64,000 nucleotides of DNA from contig NZ_CP011270.1 of assembly GCF_001610835.1 (NCBI RefSeq), positions 7,396,001 through 7,460,000 on the forward strand, written 5' to 3'. Both the position numbers and the translations under genes were made by a program. Below the pieces are notes generated by a model. It was not told the origin of the DNA, ran no database searches, and was given only the letters and a program-made list of their open reading frames with translations. Shown in pieces: positions 38,545-48,920 of this stretch. The DNA comes from Planctomyces sp. SH-PL14. Its GTDB lineage: Bacteria > Planctomycetota > Planctomycetia > Planctomycetales > Planctomycetaceae. The stretch's first letter is position 1. Every line of letters starts with the position of its first letter.

Positions 38545-39693
38545 CTACCGAACCATTCCGAAGAGGTTCGACAGGCTCTTGCGGGAAGAAAGCTGGTTCT
38601 GGGAGGCCTTCGGCGAGTAAGCCTTGGGCTCCTGCGGCGGGGCCGGAGCCGGAGCGGCTCCATCCATCGGAGCGGCCGGAGCCGCAGCCGGGGCAGCGTG
38701 AACGGCCGGAGCCGTTCCGCAGGCGTTGCCGCAAGCGTCGTTGCAGGCCACGTCGCACTGATCGCAGCAGCCATCGACGACGTCGTATCCGCACAGGCAG
38801 AGAGCCTGCTCGGCTTCACGACGGACGCCGCGGTCGCAGTCGGCCAGAGCGGTCGTGAGGGCGGCCACCACGCACGGGCTGCAGCAGCAGCCGTTGCGGC
38901 GGACCTGATCGCCGATTTCATCGGCCGCCTTGCGACGAACGCGTTCATCCGCGTCGTTCAGGGCATAGATGAAAGCGGACATGATTTCCGGATGGCAGAC
39001 GCAGTCATAACGGTCGCCGAGCTTGTGGATCGCGGCGGCCCGCTGACGGGCGTAGCAGGCGGTCTGCGAGCAGTAAATCAGCTCAGCGATTTCGCAGGCG
39101 TCGTTGCAGACCGGCGCACAGCAGTCATCGCAAGCGGTTTCGCAGCAGCTGGTCTTCTTGCCGAAGAGGCAGCCCTTCTTCCATCCGCCCCACTTGTGGC
39201 CGAACAGGCCGCACTTCTTGGCTCCGCCGAGGCAGCCGCTGTCGCAGCAGTTCGGGTCGCAAGGAGCGGCACAGCCCGGATCGCAGGGAGCAGCGCAACC
39301 CGGATCGCAGGGAGCGGCACAGCCGGGATCGCAAGGAGCGGCGCATCCGTTGCCGGCACCGCAGGGAGCGGCACAGGCCGGGCCGGTCGTGCAGGCGTTG
39401 CCCGCACCGCAAGCACCGGCTCCGGTGTCGGCACAGGCCGAGGGACCGCAGGCGGTCGCGGGAGCGCAGGCCGTGTCACAGCACATCGGCTTGGCGCAGG
39501 TCCGCTGGTAGTTGTAGACGTTCCGGTGGCACGGCCGGACGATCGTCGGCCGGCAGCACGAGGGCTGAGAGGTCGGGGCGCAATCGCAGCACTTCGATGC
39601 CCCACACCCACCCAGCAGGCCGAAGCCGGCCTGGGCGTAGCCGCCCAGCCCGAGCACTGCGGCCAACGCAGCGATGGTACGAATGGACTTCAT
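38545..39693 (-). CDS. Exported cysteine-rich protein with HEAT-like repeats
   Basis: A 382-residue protein with a signal peptide (cut likely after YAQA). About 14% of the mature protein is Cys. The first half has tandem CAAPCDPG units (four near residues 115-150) and pairs such as CC, CxxC and CxC. The second half (about 210-310) alternates helices like HEAT repeats (ADERVRRKAADEIG, DRGVRREAEQALC) that also carry Cys. Such proteins are thought to form disulfide-rich cell envelopes in planctomycetes, hence a structural wall or surface role is likely. The C-terminus is Ala/Pro-rich. A single-gene unit with its own terminator. Confidence 0.85.
   Translation of the reverse strand: MKSIRTIAALAAVLGLGGYAQAGFGLLGGCGASKCCDCAPTSQPSCCRPTIVRPCHRNVYNYQRTCAKPMCCDTACAPATACGPSACADTGAGACGAGNACTTGPACAAPCGAGNGCAAPCDPGCAAPCDPGCAAPCDPGCAAPCDPNCCDSGCLGGAKKCGLFGHKWGGWKKGCLFGKKTSCCETACDDCCAPVCNDACEIAELIYCSQTACYARQRAAAIHKLGDRYDCVCHPEIMSAFIYALNDADERVRRKAADEIGDQVRRNGCCCSPCVVAALTTALADCDRGVRREAEQALCLCGYDVVDGCCDQCDVACNDACGNACGTAPAVHAAPAAAPAAPMDGAAPAPAPPQEPKAYSPKASQNQLSSRKSLSNLFGMVR
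39252..39350 (-). repeat. 24-bp tandem repeat encoding CAAPCDPG
   Basis: Four to five near-identical 24-bp units inside the cysteine-rich gene, each encoding eight residues. Differences are mostly synonymous, so protein sequence is kept while DNA drifts. Confidence 0.85.
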
Positions 39694-40244
39694 AGCGTAG
39701 TGTCTCCTTCCCTTGGACTACACAGGCCGTCGTCGCGCCTCGAACGCGGGATACGCTCGTTCGAGGCGAGGGGCAGAAGAACCTCTCCTGCGGACATTCC
39801 TTTGACGGCAACTCACAGTTGGGTCGTGAACCCGCCATCCTTAGCGAGGATTCCACTCGCTGGTCGGTCATGGCTTACGAATTCCATCGGGAAGGGGGGA
39901 AAAGCCCCTTGAGAGCCGCAAACGTCGAAAATTGCAGGCGTTTTTGTCCTCGCGGCCTTCGGGCTGTGAGACTTTTCCGTCGAGGCAAAGTTCCCGGGCC
40001 GGTTTCCCCTCTGGAAGCCCTCGAACCCCATCCGGTCGCGAAGGCCCGGTAGCAGCGGCAAGCTGCGCGGGACTTTTCCGGTCGATCATCGCGTGACAAC
40101 GATGATTGCTGTAGGACGCCATTTCGCCCCACCGCGCCGCACCACACCGGCAGAAAGTGCGCAGCCGGCGCGGCCCGTTTCGAAGCAGTTCCGCTTTCGC
40201 GGGCGGAAGCGGGCGCGGCACGGCCGCGATTGGCGGAATCTGGT
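39694..40244. other. Intergenic region between divergent cysteine-rich and histidine kinase genes
   Basis: A 551-bp gap holding the promoters of both genes. Open frames cross it in several directions, but none shows family motifs or a good start, and I see no repeat shared with the rest of the window. Confidence 0.5.
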
Positions 40245-41153
40245 ATGGTCCGCGGTACTCCCTATCCGCTGCCGCCGAGCTCTCGCGACTCATTCATGCC
40301 GGTCTCTGCCGATCCGTCCGCCACTCCGACCGCTTCTCCGTCCGCGGAGCCGATTTCCCCTTCAGGAACGCACTCGGCCGCTGGGGGGCAGCCCGCGGGG
40401 GCTCAGGATGGGGAACGGCCCCGCTCGCAGTCCGCGGAAGTGACCACCCTCGCCGGCGGACTGGCGCACGAGATCCGCAATCCGCTCTCGACGATCCGGA
40501 TGAACCTCGACCTCCTGTTCGAGGACGCGGTGGAATCCGAGGATCCCAAGACGCGGCGGATGCTCCGCAAGCTGGAGACGATCCGCCGGGAATGTGCGCG
40601 GGTGGAGGGGCTGCTGAGCGCGTTCCTCCAGTTCGCCCGGGCGGGAGAGATGCAGAAGCTCCCCCGCGACCTCAGCCAGGTCGTGCAGGAGTTCGTGGAT
40701 TTCTACACGCCGGAGGCCCGGAAGTACGGGATCGAGCTGCGGCCGCATCTGGCGTCGAACCTGCCGCTCGTCGATATGGATCCGACGCTGGTCCGGCAGG
40801 CGGTGACGAACCTGACCCGCAATGCTCAGCAGGCGATGCCGCAGGGGGGAGTGATCGAGCTCCAGACCTGCCGCCGGGGGGACCAGGTCTGTCTGGACGT
40901 GATCGATACCGGAGTCGGGATCCCGCGGGCGGTCCAGGAGAAGCTGTTCCAGGTCTTCTTTTCGACGAAGGACTCCGGGACGGGGCTTGGCCTGCCGACG
41001 GTACGGAAGATCGTCGAGGCGCATGGCGGAACGATTCACTGCGACAGCGAGCCGGGCCGGGGGACGCGGTTTACGCTTTCCTTTCCGTGCGTTCACGAGT
41101 TGCCATCGCCTCCGGGGGGCGATGACGACGCGGCGGCGGAGCGGAGCACGTGA
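40245..41153 (+). CDS. Soluble sensor-less histidine kinase (NtrB/HisKA type)
   Basis: About 302 residues. A low-complexity N-terminus (about 1-65) leads into the HisKA dimerisation domain with phosphoacceptor His75 in GLAHEIRNPLS, then the HATPase domain with N box (NLTRNAQQAM), G1 (DTGVGIP), F and G2 boxes (FSTKDSGTGLGL). No membrane segment or PAS domain is present. The start is uncertain: ATG 40245 follows a GGCGGAA stretch, while ATG 40296 would remove 17 non-conserved residues. No response regulator is adjacent. The stop overlaps the next start as GTGA, so it is coupled with the M50-like gene. Confidence 0.9.
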   Translation: MVRGTPYPLPPSSRDSFMPVSADPSATPTASPSAEPISPSGTHSAAGGQPAGAQDGERPRSQSAEVTTLAGGLAHEIRNPLSTIRMNLDLLFEDAVESEDPKTRRMLRKLETIRRECARVEGLLSAFLQFARAGEMQKLPRDLSQVVQEFVDFYTPEARKYGIELRPHLASNLPLVDMDPTLVRQAVTNLTRNAQQAMPQGGVIELQTCRRGDQVCLDVIDTGVGIPRAVQEKLFQVFFSTKDSGTGLGLPTVRKIVEAHGGTIHCDSEPGRGTRFTLSFPCVHELPSPPGGDDDAAAERST

Positions 41154-41719
41154 TCACCCGAAGCCGGCGTACGGAAGCCGTGGCAGCGGTGGCCCTTGTG
41201 CTGGCGTGCTGGTGGGGAATGCAGATGGTGCACGAGGCGGGGCACGTCCTCGCGGCTCTCGTATCCGGAGGCCGGGTTGTTGCCGTGGAGCTTCGGCCGT
41301 GGGCGATCTCGAGGACGGATGTCGATCCGAATCCGTCGCCGCTGCTGGTGGTCTGGGGCGGGCCGGTCGTCGGTGTCCTGGTGCCGCTGGTGGCCTGGTC
41401 GATTCTGCGGGCCTGCCGGGTGGCTGCGGCGGCGCTGGTTCGCTTCTTTGCGGGGTTTTGCTGTGTGGCGAACGGCGTCTATATCGCGGTCGGCGGGCTG
41501 AGCGGGATTGGGGATGGAGCGGACCTGTTACGGCACGGCGCGAGTCCGTGGACGCTCGTCGTGTTTGGTACGGTCGCAGTGGCGGTCGGGCTGGGGCTGT
41601 GGAACGGGCAGTCGCGAGTTCTGTCGGGCGAGGGAGGGGTTCTTCGCCGGATGGTGCTGGGCGTTGTCCTGGCCGCCCTGGCGATTCCGGTCGCGGGATC
41701 GATCGTCACGGTCCTGTAG
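41150..41719 (+). CDS. Small M50-like membrane metalloprotease
   Basis: A 189-residue membrane protein with about five helices. VHEAGHVLAA near residue 27 is an HExxH zinc motif inside a membrane helix, followed by LVSGGRV, as in S2P/M50 peptidases; a candidate third ligand is the Asp of GDGADLL near 125. The family's usual FNLxPxxPLDGG-like motif is not clear, so activity is likely but not certain. The GTG start overlaps the histidine kinase stop by 4 bp. Regulated intramembrane proteolysis linked to the kinase is a possibility based on coupling alone. Confidence 0.8.
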   Translation: MITRSRRTEAVAAVALVLACWWGMQMVHEAGHVLAALVSGGRVVAVELRPWAISRTDVDPNPSPLLVVWGGPVVGVLVPLVAWSILRACRVAAAALVRFFAGFCCVANGVYIAVGGLSGIGDGADLLRHGASPWTLVVFGTVAVAVGLGLWNGQSRVLSGEGGVLRRMVLGVVLAALAIPVAGSIVTVL

Positions 41720-41724
41720 CCAAA

Positions 41725-42020
41725 CCGCGTCCTCGCCGGCACGGTCCCATAGCTCAAGCCCAACGTACGACGGCCGCTGGGGTCAAGGGGGTCTCACCCC
41801 CTTGCCGCCGGAGGCACTTCTGTGAGGAACCGTGGAACACGACGGATGTCCGCTTTGTGGAGCCGGTGCTGAGGATCGGAGCGGGTTGGTGAGGGGGCAT
41901 CCGACACGGTGTCCGCGCTTGAACACTCAATCCTTCAGACATCTCTCGACGAGAGGGCCTCCGGCGGGCAAAGGGGCGTTGCCCCTCTGCACTCCCCACC
42001 AGGGGTACCCCCTGGACCCC
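41725..42020 (-). repeat. Dispersed structured element, copy E
   Basis: Minus orientation, filling the gap between the convergent M50-like and sigma-70 genes. It starts 75 bp after the sigma gene stop, just past that gene's own terminator, and ends 6 bp from the M50-like stop. In its first hairpin both arms are longer by one pair (CCAGGGGGTACCCCTGG), so pairing is kept. The core is shortened by about 25 bp. Confidence 0.9.
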
Positions 42021-42036
42021 GGTTCATTATCAGCGC

Positions 42037-42070
42037 AAAAAAAAGCCCCTCGGCTTACGACCGAGGGGCC
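42037..42070 (-). terminator. Intrinsic terminator of the sigma-70 gene
   Basis: On the minus strand GCCCCTCGG, a 7-nt loop and CCGAGGGGC form a 9-bp stem followed by eight T. It is placed 25 bp after the stop of the sigma factor gene. Confidence 0.9.
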
Positions 42071-42094
42071 ACTCACGTTGCGTCTCACCGAAAA

Positions 42095-43759
<1,665 letters not shown>

Positions 43760-44417
43760 GATGGAACTCCTCCAACTTGCCCGGGGGTCATCTTCCGTCT
43801 TGAAAGGTGCGACCTCGGTTACCTGCGACGTCCTCGGTGTCGTTTTGACACCCATGTCGCATGAATCTCTTCTTCACATACGTTTCCGTTGGACGCTGAG
43901 ATCACAGAAAAAGTTCGCATGCGAAGCGATTTTTTCAAAAACGTTAGTTCCAAGACTCTGCAGAGACTGTGCCGCGACTGATTCTATGAGCGTTTGTTCT
44001 GTGTAAGATGTTTTTCTGTATGTGCTTGCGTGTTTTTCGTTGTTGGGCACCCGAGCAGGAACCTCGAGTCAGAATGACCTTCAGGGTTTCAAATGACTAC
44101 GGATCTTCCCGTCCGCCCTCTTGTCGGACAGTTCCAGGACAGGGCTAAACGCTGGCGGGTTCGTTTGTTCAGGTCTGGAGTCCGCTTGGCTGCGTGACGC
44201 CGCATTACGCCCGGCAGATTGGGAACGACCGTTTCAGGCTTACGAGGCGGTGAAGTTTCCGCAGGACGTCCGCACGGGAGCCTCAGCGGGAAAATTGGCC
44301 AAGGTGGCCGGAGGTGGTGCAGACGAAGTGGCACCTCCGCGCCAAGGTGGTATGAGACACCTGTTCGACAGCAGGAGCCCGAACTGTGAATGGATTCGCT
44401 CAACCCGTCCCGCCGCC
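43760..44417. other. Intergenic region with AT-rich leader upstream of sigma-70
   Basis: A gap of 658 bp between divergent genes. Bases about 43870-44050 are clearly AT-richer than the window average, with T runs near 43925, 44010 and 44030. A promoter or structured leader of the sigma gene is expected here. The rest (44095-44417) has an open frame continuous with the LysM gene but no recognisable domain. Confidence 0.5.
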
Positions 44418-45269
44418 ATGCACCGTGATGCCAAACTCGGTCTTGTGCTTGCAATCCTCGTTATGGGGTTTGCAGCGGCTTTCTGCTGCCCGCGTCAAAA
44501 GCGGGGGGACGCCTCCGGTGCGATCGCGGACCTGCAGCTTCCGCAAATTGATCACGATCTGAAGGCCCGGCACGCGAAGGTCTATCTCCCGGTCGAACGA
44601 CCGGTCGAGCCGATTCGACCCGTTGAGCCGGTCTCCACGGCAAAGAGCGATCCGCAGACGGCGGCCTCTCCCGTGACCGGCCCCGCCTCCGAAACGGACT
44701 CCCGTTCTCTGCCCGCTTCCGGAGCGAGCACTCCTCTGGCCTGGAGCCAGACGCCGGAGCCGGAACTCGACGACGCGGACGAAGTGGTCCCCGCCGCAAC
44801 CGCGCAGCATGTCGTCGCTCCCGGCGACACCCTCAGCAGCATCGCCCTCAAGCGTCTCGGCAGCAGCACGCAGTACGCCCGGCTGTTCGAGGCGAACCGG
44901 GATGTCCTCAGCAGTCCCGACGCCCTCCAGATCGGCATGGTCCTGACGATCCCCGGTAAGGAGACCCCCGTCCGGGTTGCCGCGATGGACGACGACTCGT
45001 CGTCGAAGCGCCGCGAACGCGGTCCGGCTGTCGAGCCCGCTCCCTCCTCGAAGCCCCGGACCGAGCCGGTCCCGACGCTGGCCGAACCCTACCTGCCGAC
45101 GAACGCCATCCCGGGACCGGCTTCGCTCGCCCCCTCCCCTTCTCCGTCGTCCTCCGTCGCGCCGACTCTCATCCCCGTGCCGGATGAAAAAGGGAGCGGC
45201 GCACCCCGCTCAACGGCCCGCTTCGGCGCCGCCTCGGTCGGTGCCAGCCTGATGCGCCCGTCGCGATAG
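44418..45269 (+). CDS. LysM-domain membrane-anchored protein
   Basis: A 283-residue protein with an N-terminal signal anchor (about 5-22), a Pro/Ser-rich linker, one LysM domain (about 130-180; HVVAPGDTLSSIALKRLG, then LFEANRD and LQIGMVLTIPG) and a Pro/Ser-rich low-complexity tail. LysM binds peptidoglycan or chitin-like N-acetylglucosamine polymers, so a periplasmic wall-associated role is likely. The frame is open for 99 codons upstream of ATG 44418, but that part resembles no domain and the ATG begins a good signal sequence. Confidence 0.85.
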   Translation: MHRDAKLGLVLAILVMGFAAAFCCPRQKRGDASGAIADLQLPQIDHDLKARHAKVYLPVERPVEPIRPVEPVSTAKSDPQTAASPVTGPASETDSRSLPASGASTPLAWSQTPEPELDDADEVVPAATAQHVVAPGDTLSSIALKRLGSSTQYARLFEANRDVLSSPDALQIGMVLTIPGKETPVRVAAMDDDSSSKRRERGPAVEPAPSSKPRTEPVPTLAEPYLPTNAIPGPASLAPSPSPSSSVAPTLIPVPDEKGSGAPRSTARFGAASVGASLMRPSR

Positions 45270-45340
45270 GCCACTCTCTGGTCACGGCGGCGTTATCGCT
45301 CTCCGCTTCCGCGGAGGTTGCTGACGGCGGGTCTCTCCCG

Positions 45341-46492
45341 TCACACCTTGCCGGCCCGCAGCTCTTCGAGTGGATAGAACGTGTCGCGCCAGCGGATGCC
45401 GCGGTTTCGCAGCGTGACCCACATCGAGCGGAGCACGATGACGATGAACACAACCCCGCCCGCGGGGTAGAGGATGCCGGCCAGCACCGGAAAGCCGTGG
45501 AGGTAGGCCGACACGGCGAACAGCAGGAGATTGCTGAGGGCGATGATCCGCAGTCCCATGGGCGACCAGGGAAAGAACGCAAGCATCGGGACGACGATCA
45601 TGATCAGGCTCAGCGCGGCGCACCCGATGAGCGCCCGCGGAACGGAGAAGTGCATCGCCGCGAACATGTTCTTCTCCAGCCCGCGGACGATCCCCCACAG
45701 GCCGCCATGCTGCCACTTCACTCGCAGAAGCTCGTTGGCCAAATAGACGTCCTGCCGTCCTCCCGCGTGCTTCATGAGCTTGCCCAGGCACATGTCGTCG
45801 GCGACTTCCATCCGGAGCGGCACGTGTCCCTCGAACTGCTCGTACGTTGTCCGCCGGACGAGGTTGAAGGCCCCGACGCCGAGGTACGCCCCCCGCATCC
45901 GCGAGAACCGGGCAAAAGCCGCCTCCGAGGCGATGAGCAGCATGACGCTGAAGAAGTTGACGATCAGCTTCTCGCCGAACGTCTCGGTCAGGACCTGCGG
46001 CAGCAGGACGAGGTGATCGAGCCGGCGGTCCTCGACCAGCTGCATCGCCCGCCGGAGGACGGACCCTTCATAGAGGATGTCCCCGTCGGTGAAGAGCAGA
46101 AAGTCCCCCTTCGCCGCCTGAGCCCCCAGGTGCATGGCGTGGTTCTTTCCCAGCCACCCGGCCGGCAACTCCCTGACATGGACGACCGTCAGCCGCGGGT
46201 TCTCTGCCGCCAGCCGGTCCATCACCTCCCCGGTCCCGTCGGTGGAACGGTCATTGATGGCGACGACTTCGAGGTCGGGATAGTCCAGGGCCAGCATCGA
46301 CCGCAGCGCGGCCTCGATCGCCAGGATTTCGTCCCGGGCAGGAACGATGATCGAGATCCGCGGGGGCTGCGGCGCATCGAGCGGTGGGATGGAGCGGAGG
46401 TGCTGCGGCCGCAGCAGCCCGAACCACGCCGGAGCGGAGCGGCGGAGCCATAAGAGGAGAAGTCCCCAGGCGCACCAGTCCCAGATTGTCAT
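45341..46492 (-). CDS. Membrane glycosyltransferase, GT2 family
   Basis: A 383-residue enzyme: one N-terminal helix, a GT-A domain with ISIIVPARDE, NDRSTDGTGEVMD and the metal-binding DGD, then the acceptor region with DDMCLGKLMKHAG and a W-rich QHGGLWG stretch, and three to four C-terminal helices. This architecture resembles carotenoid or lipid glucosyltransferases of the CruC/hopanoid type. The donor and acceptor cannot be specified. The long open frame upstream of ATG 46492 is antisense to the M48-like gene and was not used. No strong Shine-Dalgarno site. Confidence 0.88.
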   Translation of the reverse strand: MTIWDWCAWGLLLLWLRRSAPAWFGLLRPQHLRSIPPLDAPQPPRISIIVPARDEILAIEAALRSMLALDYPDLEVVAINDRSTDGTGEVMDRLAAENPRLTVVHVRELPAGWLGKNHAMHLGAQAAKGDFLLFTDGDILYEGSVLRRAMQLVEDRRLDHLVLLPQVLTETFGEKLIVNFFSVMLLIASEAAFARFSRMRGAYLGVGAFNLVRRTTYEQFEGHVPLRMEVADDMCLGKLMKHAGGRQDVYLANELLRVKWQHGGLWGIVRGLEKNMFAAMHFSVPRALIGCAALSLIMIVVPMLAFFPWSPMGLRIIALSNLLLFAVSAYLHGFPVLAGILYPAGGVVFIVIVLRSMWVTLRNRGIRWRDTFYPLEELRAGKV

Positions 46493-46807
46493 CGCCGTGA
46501 GGTCTCGTTGCGGAGCCAGAAAAGAAGAACAGGAGTGGCGACAGGATAGCGGCCCGCCCGCAGTCGAGAACCGGACGCGGCCCCCCCGGCTCCGGCGGCC
46601 TTTGGCCGCAAGGCGCGACTGTTGCCGAAACTCACCACGGATCCTCGTCAGGCGTTCACCGACCGGCGCCATTCCTCTTGTTGTCAAGATCGAAGGCGCG
46701 ATAGCTTCCGGGCCCCTCCGGACGACGGTTCCTGTCGTCTCCTCGGCCTGTTCACAGCCCTCCCCTCCTCCCCCCCCCCCTTCCCCTCTCCTTCTGCAGG
46801 TTGTCCC
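46493..46807. other. Divergent intergenic region of glycosyltransferase and M48-like gene
   Basis: 315 bp holding both promoters. A pyrimidine-rich tract with a run of about 12 C lies at about 46760-46795, just upstream of the M48-like start. No repeat or RNA feature is seen. Confidence 0.45.
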
Positions 46808-48427
46808 ATGTCCTGCGCCTTCCCCGTCGGCGTCCGTCGATCGGTCTCCATTGCCCTCCTCTGGGCGGGAGCAGGAACTCCCGGCTGTACCGTCTTCCAG
46901 CGGGACCAGACCGTCCACATCCCGGAGTCGCAGCCGACGCAGCTCAGCCAGACGGTTTTCGATCAGGCGATCCTCGGAACGCAGCTTTCGTCCAACGCGG
47001 ACCAGCGGGCGATGGTCGAACGGGTGGGCCAGCGGCTCGCCCAGGCGTCGTCGCAACAGCATCGCCAGTGGCAGTTTACGCTCGTTTCTGGAACCCGCGG
47101 AAACGCGGTCTGTCTCCCCGGCGAGCGGGTCCTCGTTGACGACAGCCTCCTGACGTATTGCGGGAACGAAGCGGGCCTGGCGACGGCGATGTCCCACGCC
47201 ATGGCGCATGCGATCGCTGACCACGGCGGCGAGCGATTGAGCCGCATGACTCAGGAGCAGGCCGGATCCGGACTTCTCCGGCGTTCCGCGACGGCGCGGA
47301 CCGCGCCGGAAACCCTGTTCTCGCTCGCCCACGGGCTGCCCCGCGGGGAGCAGACTCCGCTCCCCTTCAGCCAGGACCAGAACGTCGAGGCGGACGCGAT
47401 TGCGGTGCAGATGATGGCCCGGGCCGGATACGACCCGAAGGAGGCGGTCCGGTTCTGGGAGCAGTTTGAGTCGTGGAACCGGCAGGAACTGCCGATCTTC
47501 GCCGAACTCCACCCGATCACCGACCCCCGCCGAAAATCGCTCGACAAGCTGATGCCGACCGCCGTCGGCTACTACGAACAGTCGGCCAAGTACGGACTCG
47601 GCCTCGCCATCAGCGTCCCCCGAACGAAGAAGGAGCCGATCGCCACCGTCAGCCATGAAGTGGCGAAGGGGCCGGAAAAGCTCGTTAAGACGGCGGATGC
47701 TTCGGCCGTCACGAGTGACCCGTTCCTGCTTGGCGGCGCGACTCCGCCAACGGCTGCGGCGCCAGCTTCGACCGCCTCCAGCGATCCCTTCTCTTCCACC
47801 GCGGGCAGTGGCCCGGCCGCGTTCGCCGCGACTCCGCCGGCCGCTCCGGCACTGACGAGTGTGGACTCGGCGACCGTGGCCGCCACGCTGGTTCCCCCCG
47901 CGCTCGGTAGCGTCGAGAAGGCGGCCGCGTTCCCCTCGTCGGCCCCTGCCGAGAGTGCATCGCCAGTCGCCGCCCCGTTCTCGAAGGCGCTCATGGCGGC
48001 CGCCGCCGCGCCGGCTGAAGAGCCGGCCGCCTTTCCCGGTATCAGTGGCGTTGTGACCTCGTCGGCCTCGCCGGTGGATCTGCCGGCGGCCTTTCCGGGA
48101 GTCACAGGAGTTGTGAGCCCGCCCGCGATGCCTGTCGATCGCCCGGCGGCGTTCCCGGCCTCGGCACGCACGTCGAGTCCGGCGATCCCCGCAGCCCCTG
48201 CGATGCCCCCTTCGGTACCGCCGGCCGCCGTGCCGACAGCAACTGCTGCACGGCCGACCTGGGCGCCTACGCCGGGGGCCGCCGATTCGGGAGCCCGCTG
48301 GGTGGCGCCGGTCCCGGCCGAAGCCCAGACCACCGCCCGCGTCGCCCGCCCGTCGACCGACTTGAGCGAGACTGCTCCTCCGCTTGTCGACGACAACTGG
48401 AAGGCTTCCCGGAAGCCGGCGAACTGA
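46808..48427 (+). CDS. M48-like lipoprotein with altered zinc motif (probable pseudopeptidase)
   Basis: A 539-residue exported protein. The signal sequence ends near TPGC (Cys 27). Residues 45-245 follow the M48 layout: LVSGTRGNAVCLPGERVLVDD, LATAMSHAMAHAIADHGGER, and EADAIAVQMMARAGYDP. The zinc motif HExxH is HAMAH (130-134): both His and the third ligand Glu194 remain, but the catalytic Glu is Ala. It should bind zinc yet not cleave. The C-terminal ~270 residues are Ala/Pro/Ser-rich with repeated PAAFPGxxGVV units. ATG 46808 was chosen for the signal sequence. Confidence 0.85.
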   Translation: MSCAFPVGVRRSVSIALLWAGAGTPGCTVFQRDQTVHIPESQPTQLSQTVFDQAILGTQLSSNADQRAMVERVGQRLAQASSQQHRQWQFTLVSGTRGNAVCLPGERVLVDDSLLTYCGNEAGLATAMSHAMAHAIADHGGERLSRMTQEQAGSGLLRRSATARTAPETLFSLAHGLPRGEQTPLPFSQDQNVEADAIAVQMMARAGYDPKEAVRFWEQFESWNRQELPIFAELHPITDPRRKSLDKLMPTAVGYYEQSAKYGLGLAISVPRTKKEPIATVSHEVAKGPEKLVKTADASAVTSDPFLLGGATPPTAAAPASTASSDPFSSTAGSGPAAFAATPPAAPALTSVDSATVAATLVPPALGSVEKAAAFPSSAPAESASPVAAPFSKALMAAAAAPAEEPAAFPGISGVVTSSASPVDLPAAFPGVTGVVSPPAMPVDRPAAFPASARTSSPAIPAAPAMPPSVPPAAVPTATAARPTWAPTPGAADSGARWVAPVPAEAQTTARVARPSTDLSETAPPLVDDNWKASRKPAN

Positions 48428-48460
48428 TGCGGCTGGCCTGAGGTGGCGGAATGGCTCGCC

Positions 48461-48781
48461 CCGCGTCCTTGCCGCCGCGGCGATGCTTGCTCAAACCCAA
48501 CGTGCCACGGCAGCCGGGGTCAAGGGGGTCACCCCTTGCCGCCGGAGGCGCTTCCATGAGGAACCGTGGTACACAACGGACGTCCCCTTTGTGGTACCGG
48601 CGTTGAGGACTCGCTCCAACCACACGGCTCGCTTTGCAATCCCCGCGGGTTGGTGATGGGGCATACAGCACGTTCTCCGCCCTTGGACACGCTCTCCTTC
48701 AGACATCTTCCGACGGCCAGGCCTCCGGCGGGCAAAGGGGCGTTGCCCCTCTGCACTCCCCACCAGGGTGCCCCTGGACCC
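48461..48781 (-). repeat. Dispersed structured element, copy F
   Basis: Minus orientation, lying between the M48-like stop (34 bp away) and rfbB. Unlike most copies its 5' end does not follow a stop codon on its own strand; it faces the rfbB start 140 bp away. The last hairpin is AAGGGGTGACCCCCTT and the end is CCGCGTCC on the plus strand. Confidence 0.9.
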
Positions 48782-48920
48782 GGTTGCGGCGTCGATTGCG
48801 ACCGCCATCCAGCGAATGCCCTCGACCCACTTCATGGAATTCTCATTGGGGGGGCGTATATCGTGGCGGCCCCGTCAGACCACAAGAACGAACGGGAATC
48901 CAAGCGAGGAGCGGCGAGTC

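Noticed and set aside
39868-40293. A 141-residue minus-strand frame upstream of the cysteine-rich gene
   Set aside because: No family motif, no ribosome-binding site, and codon use unlike the neighbours; treated as intergenic.
44121-44417. 99-codon upstream extension of the LysM protein
   Set aside because: It would bury the signal anchor inside the protein and has no recognisable domain.
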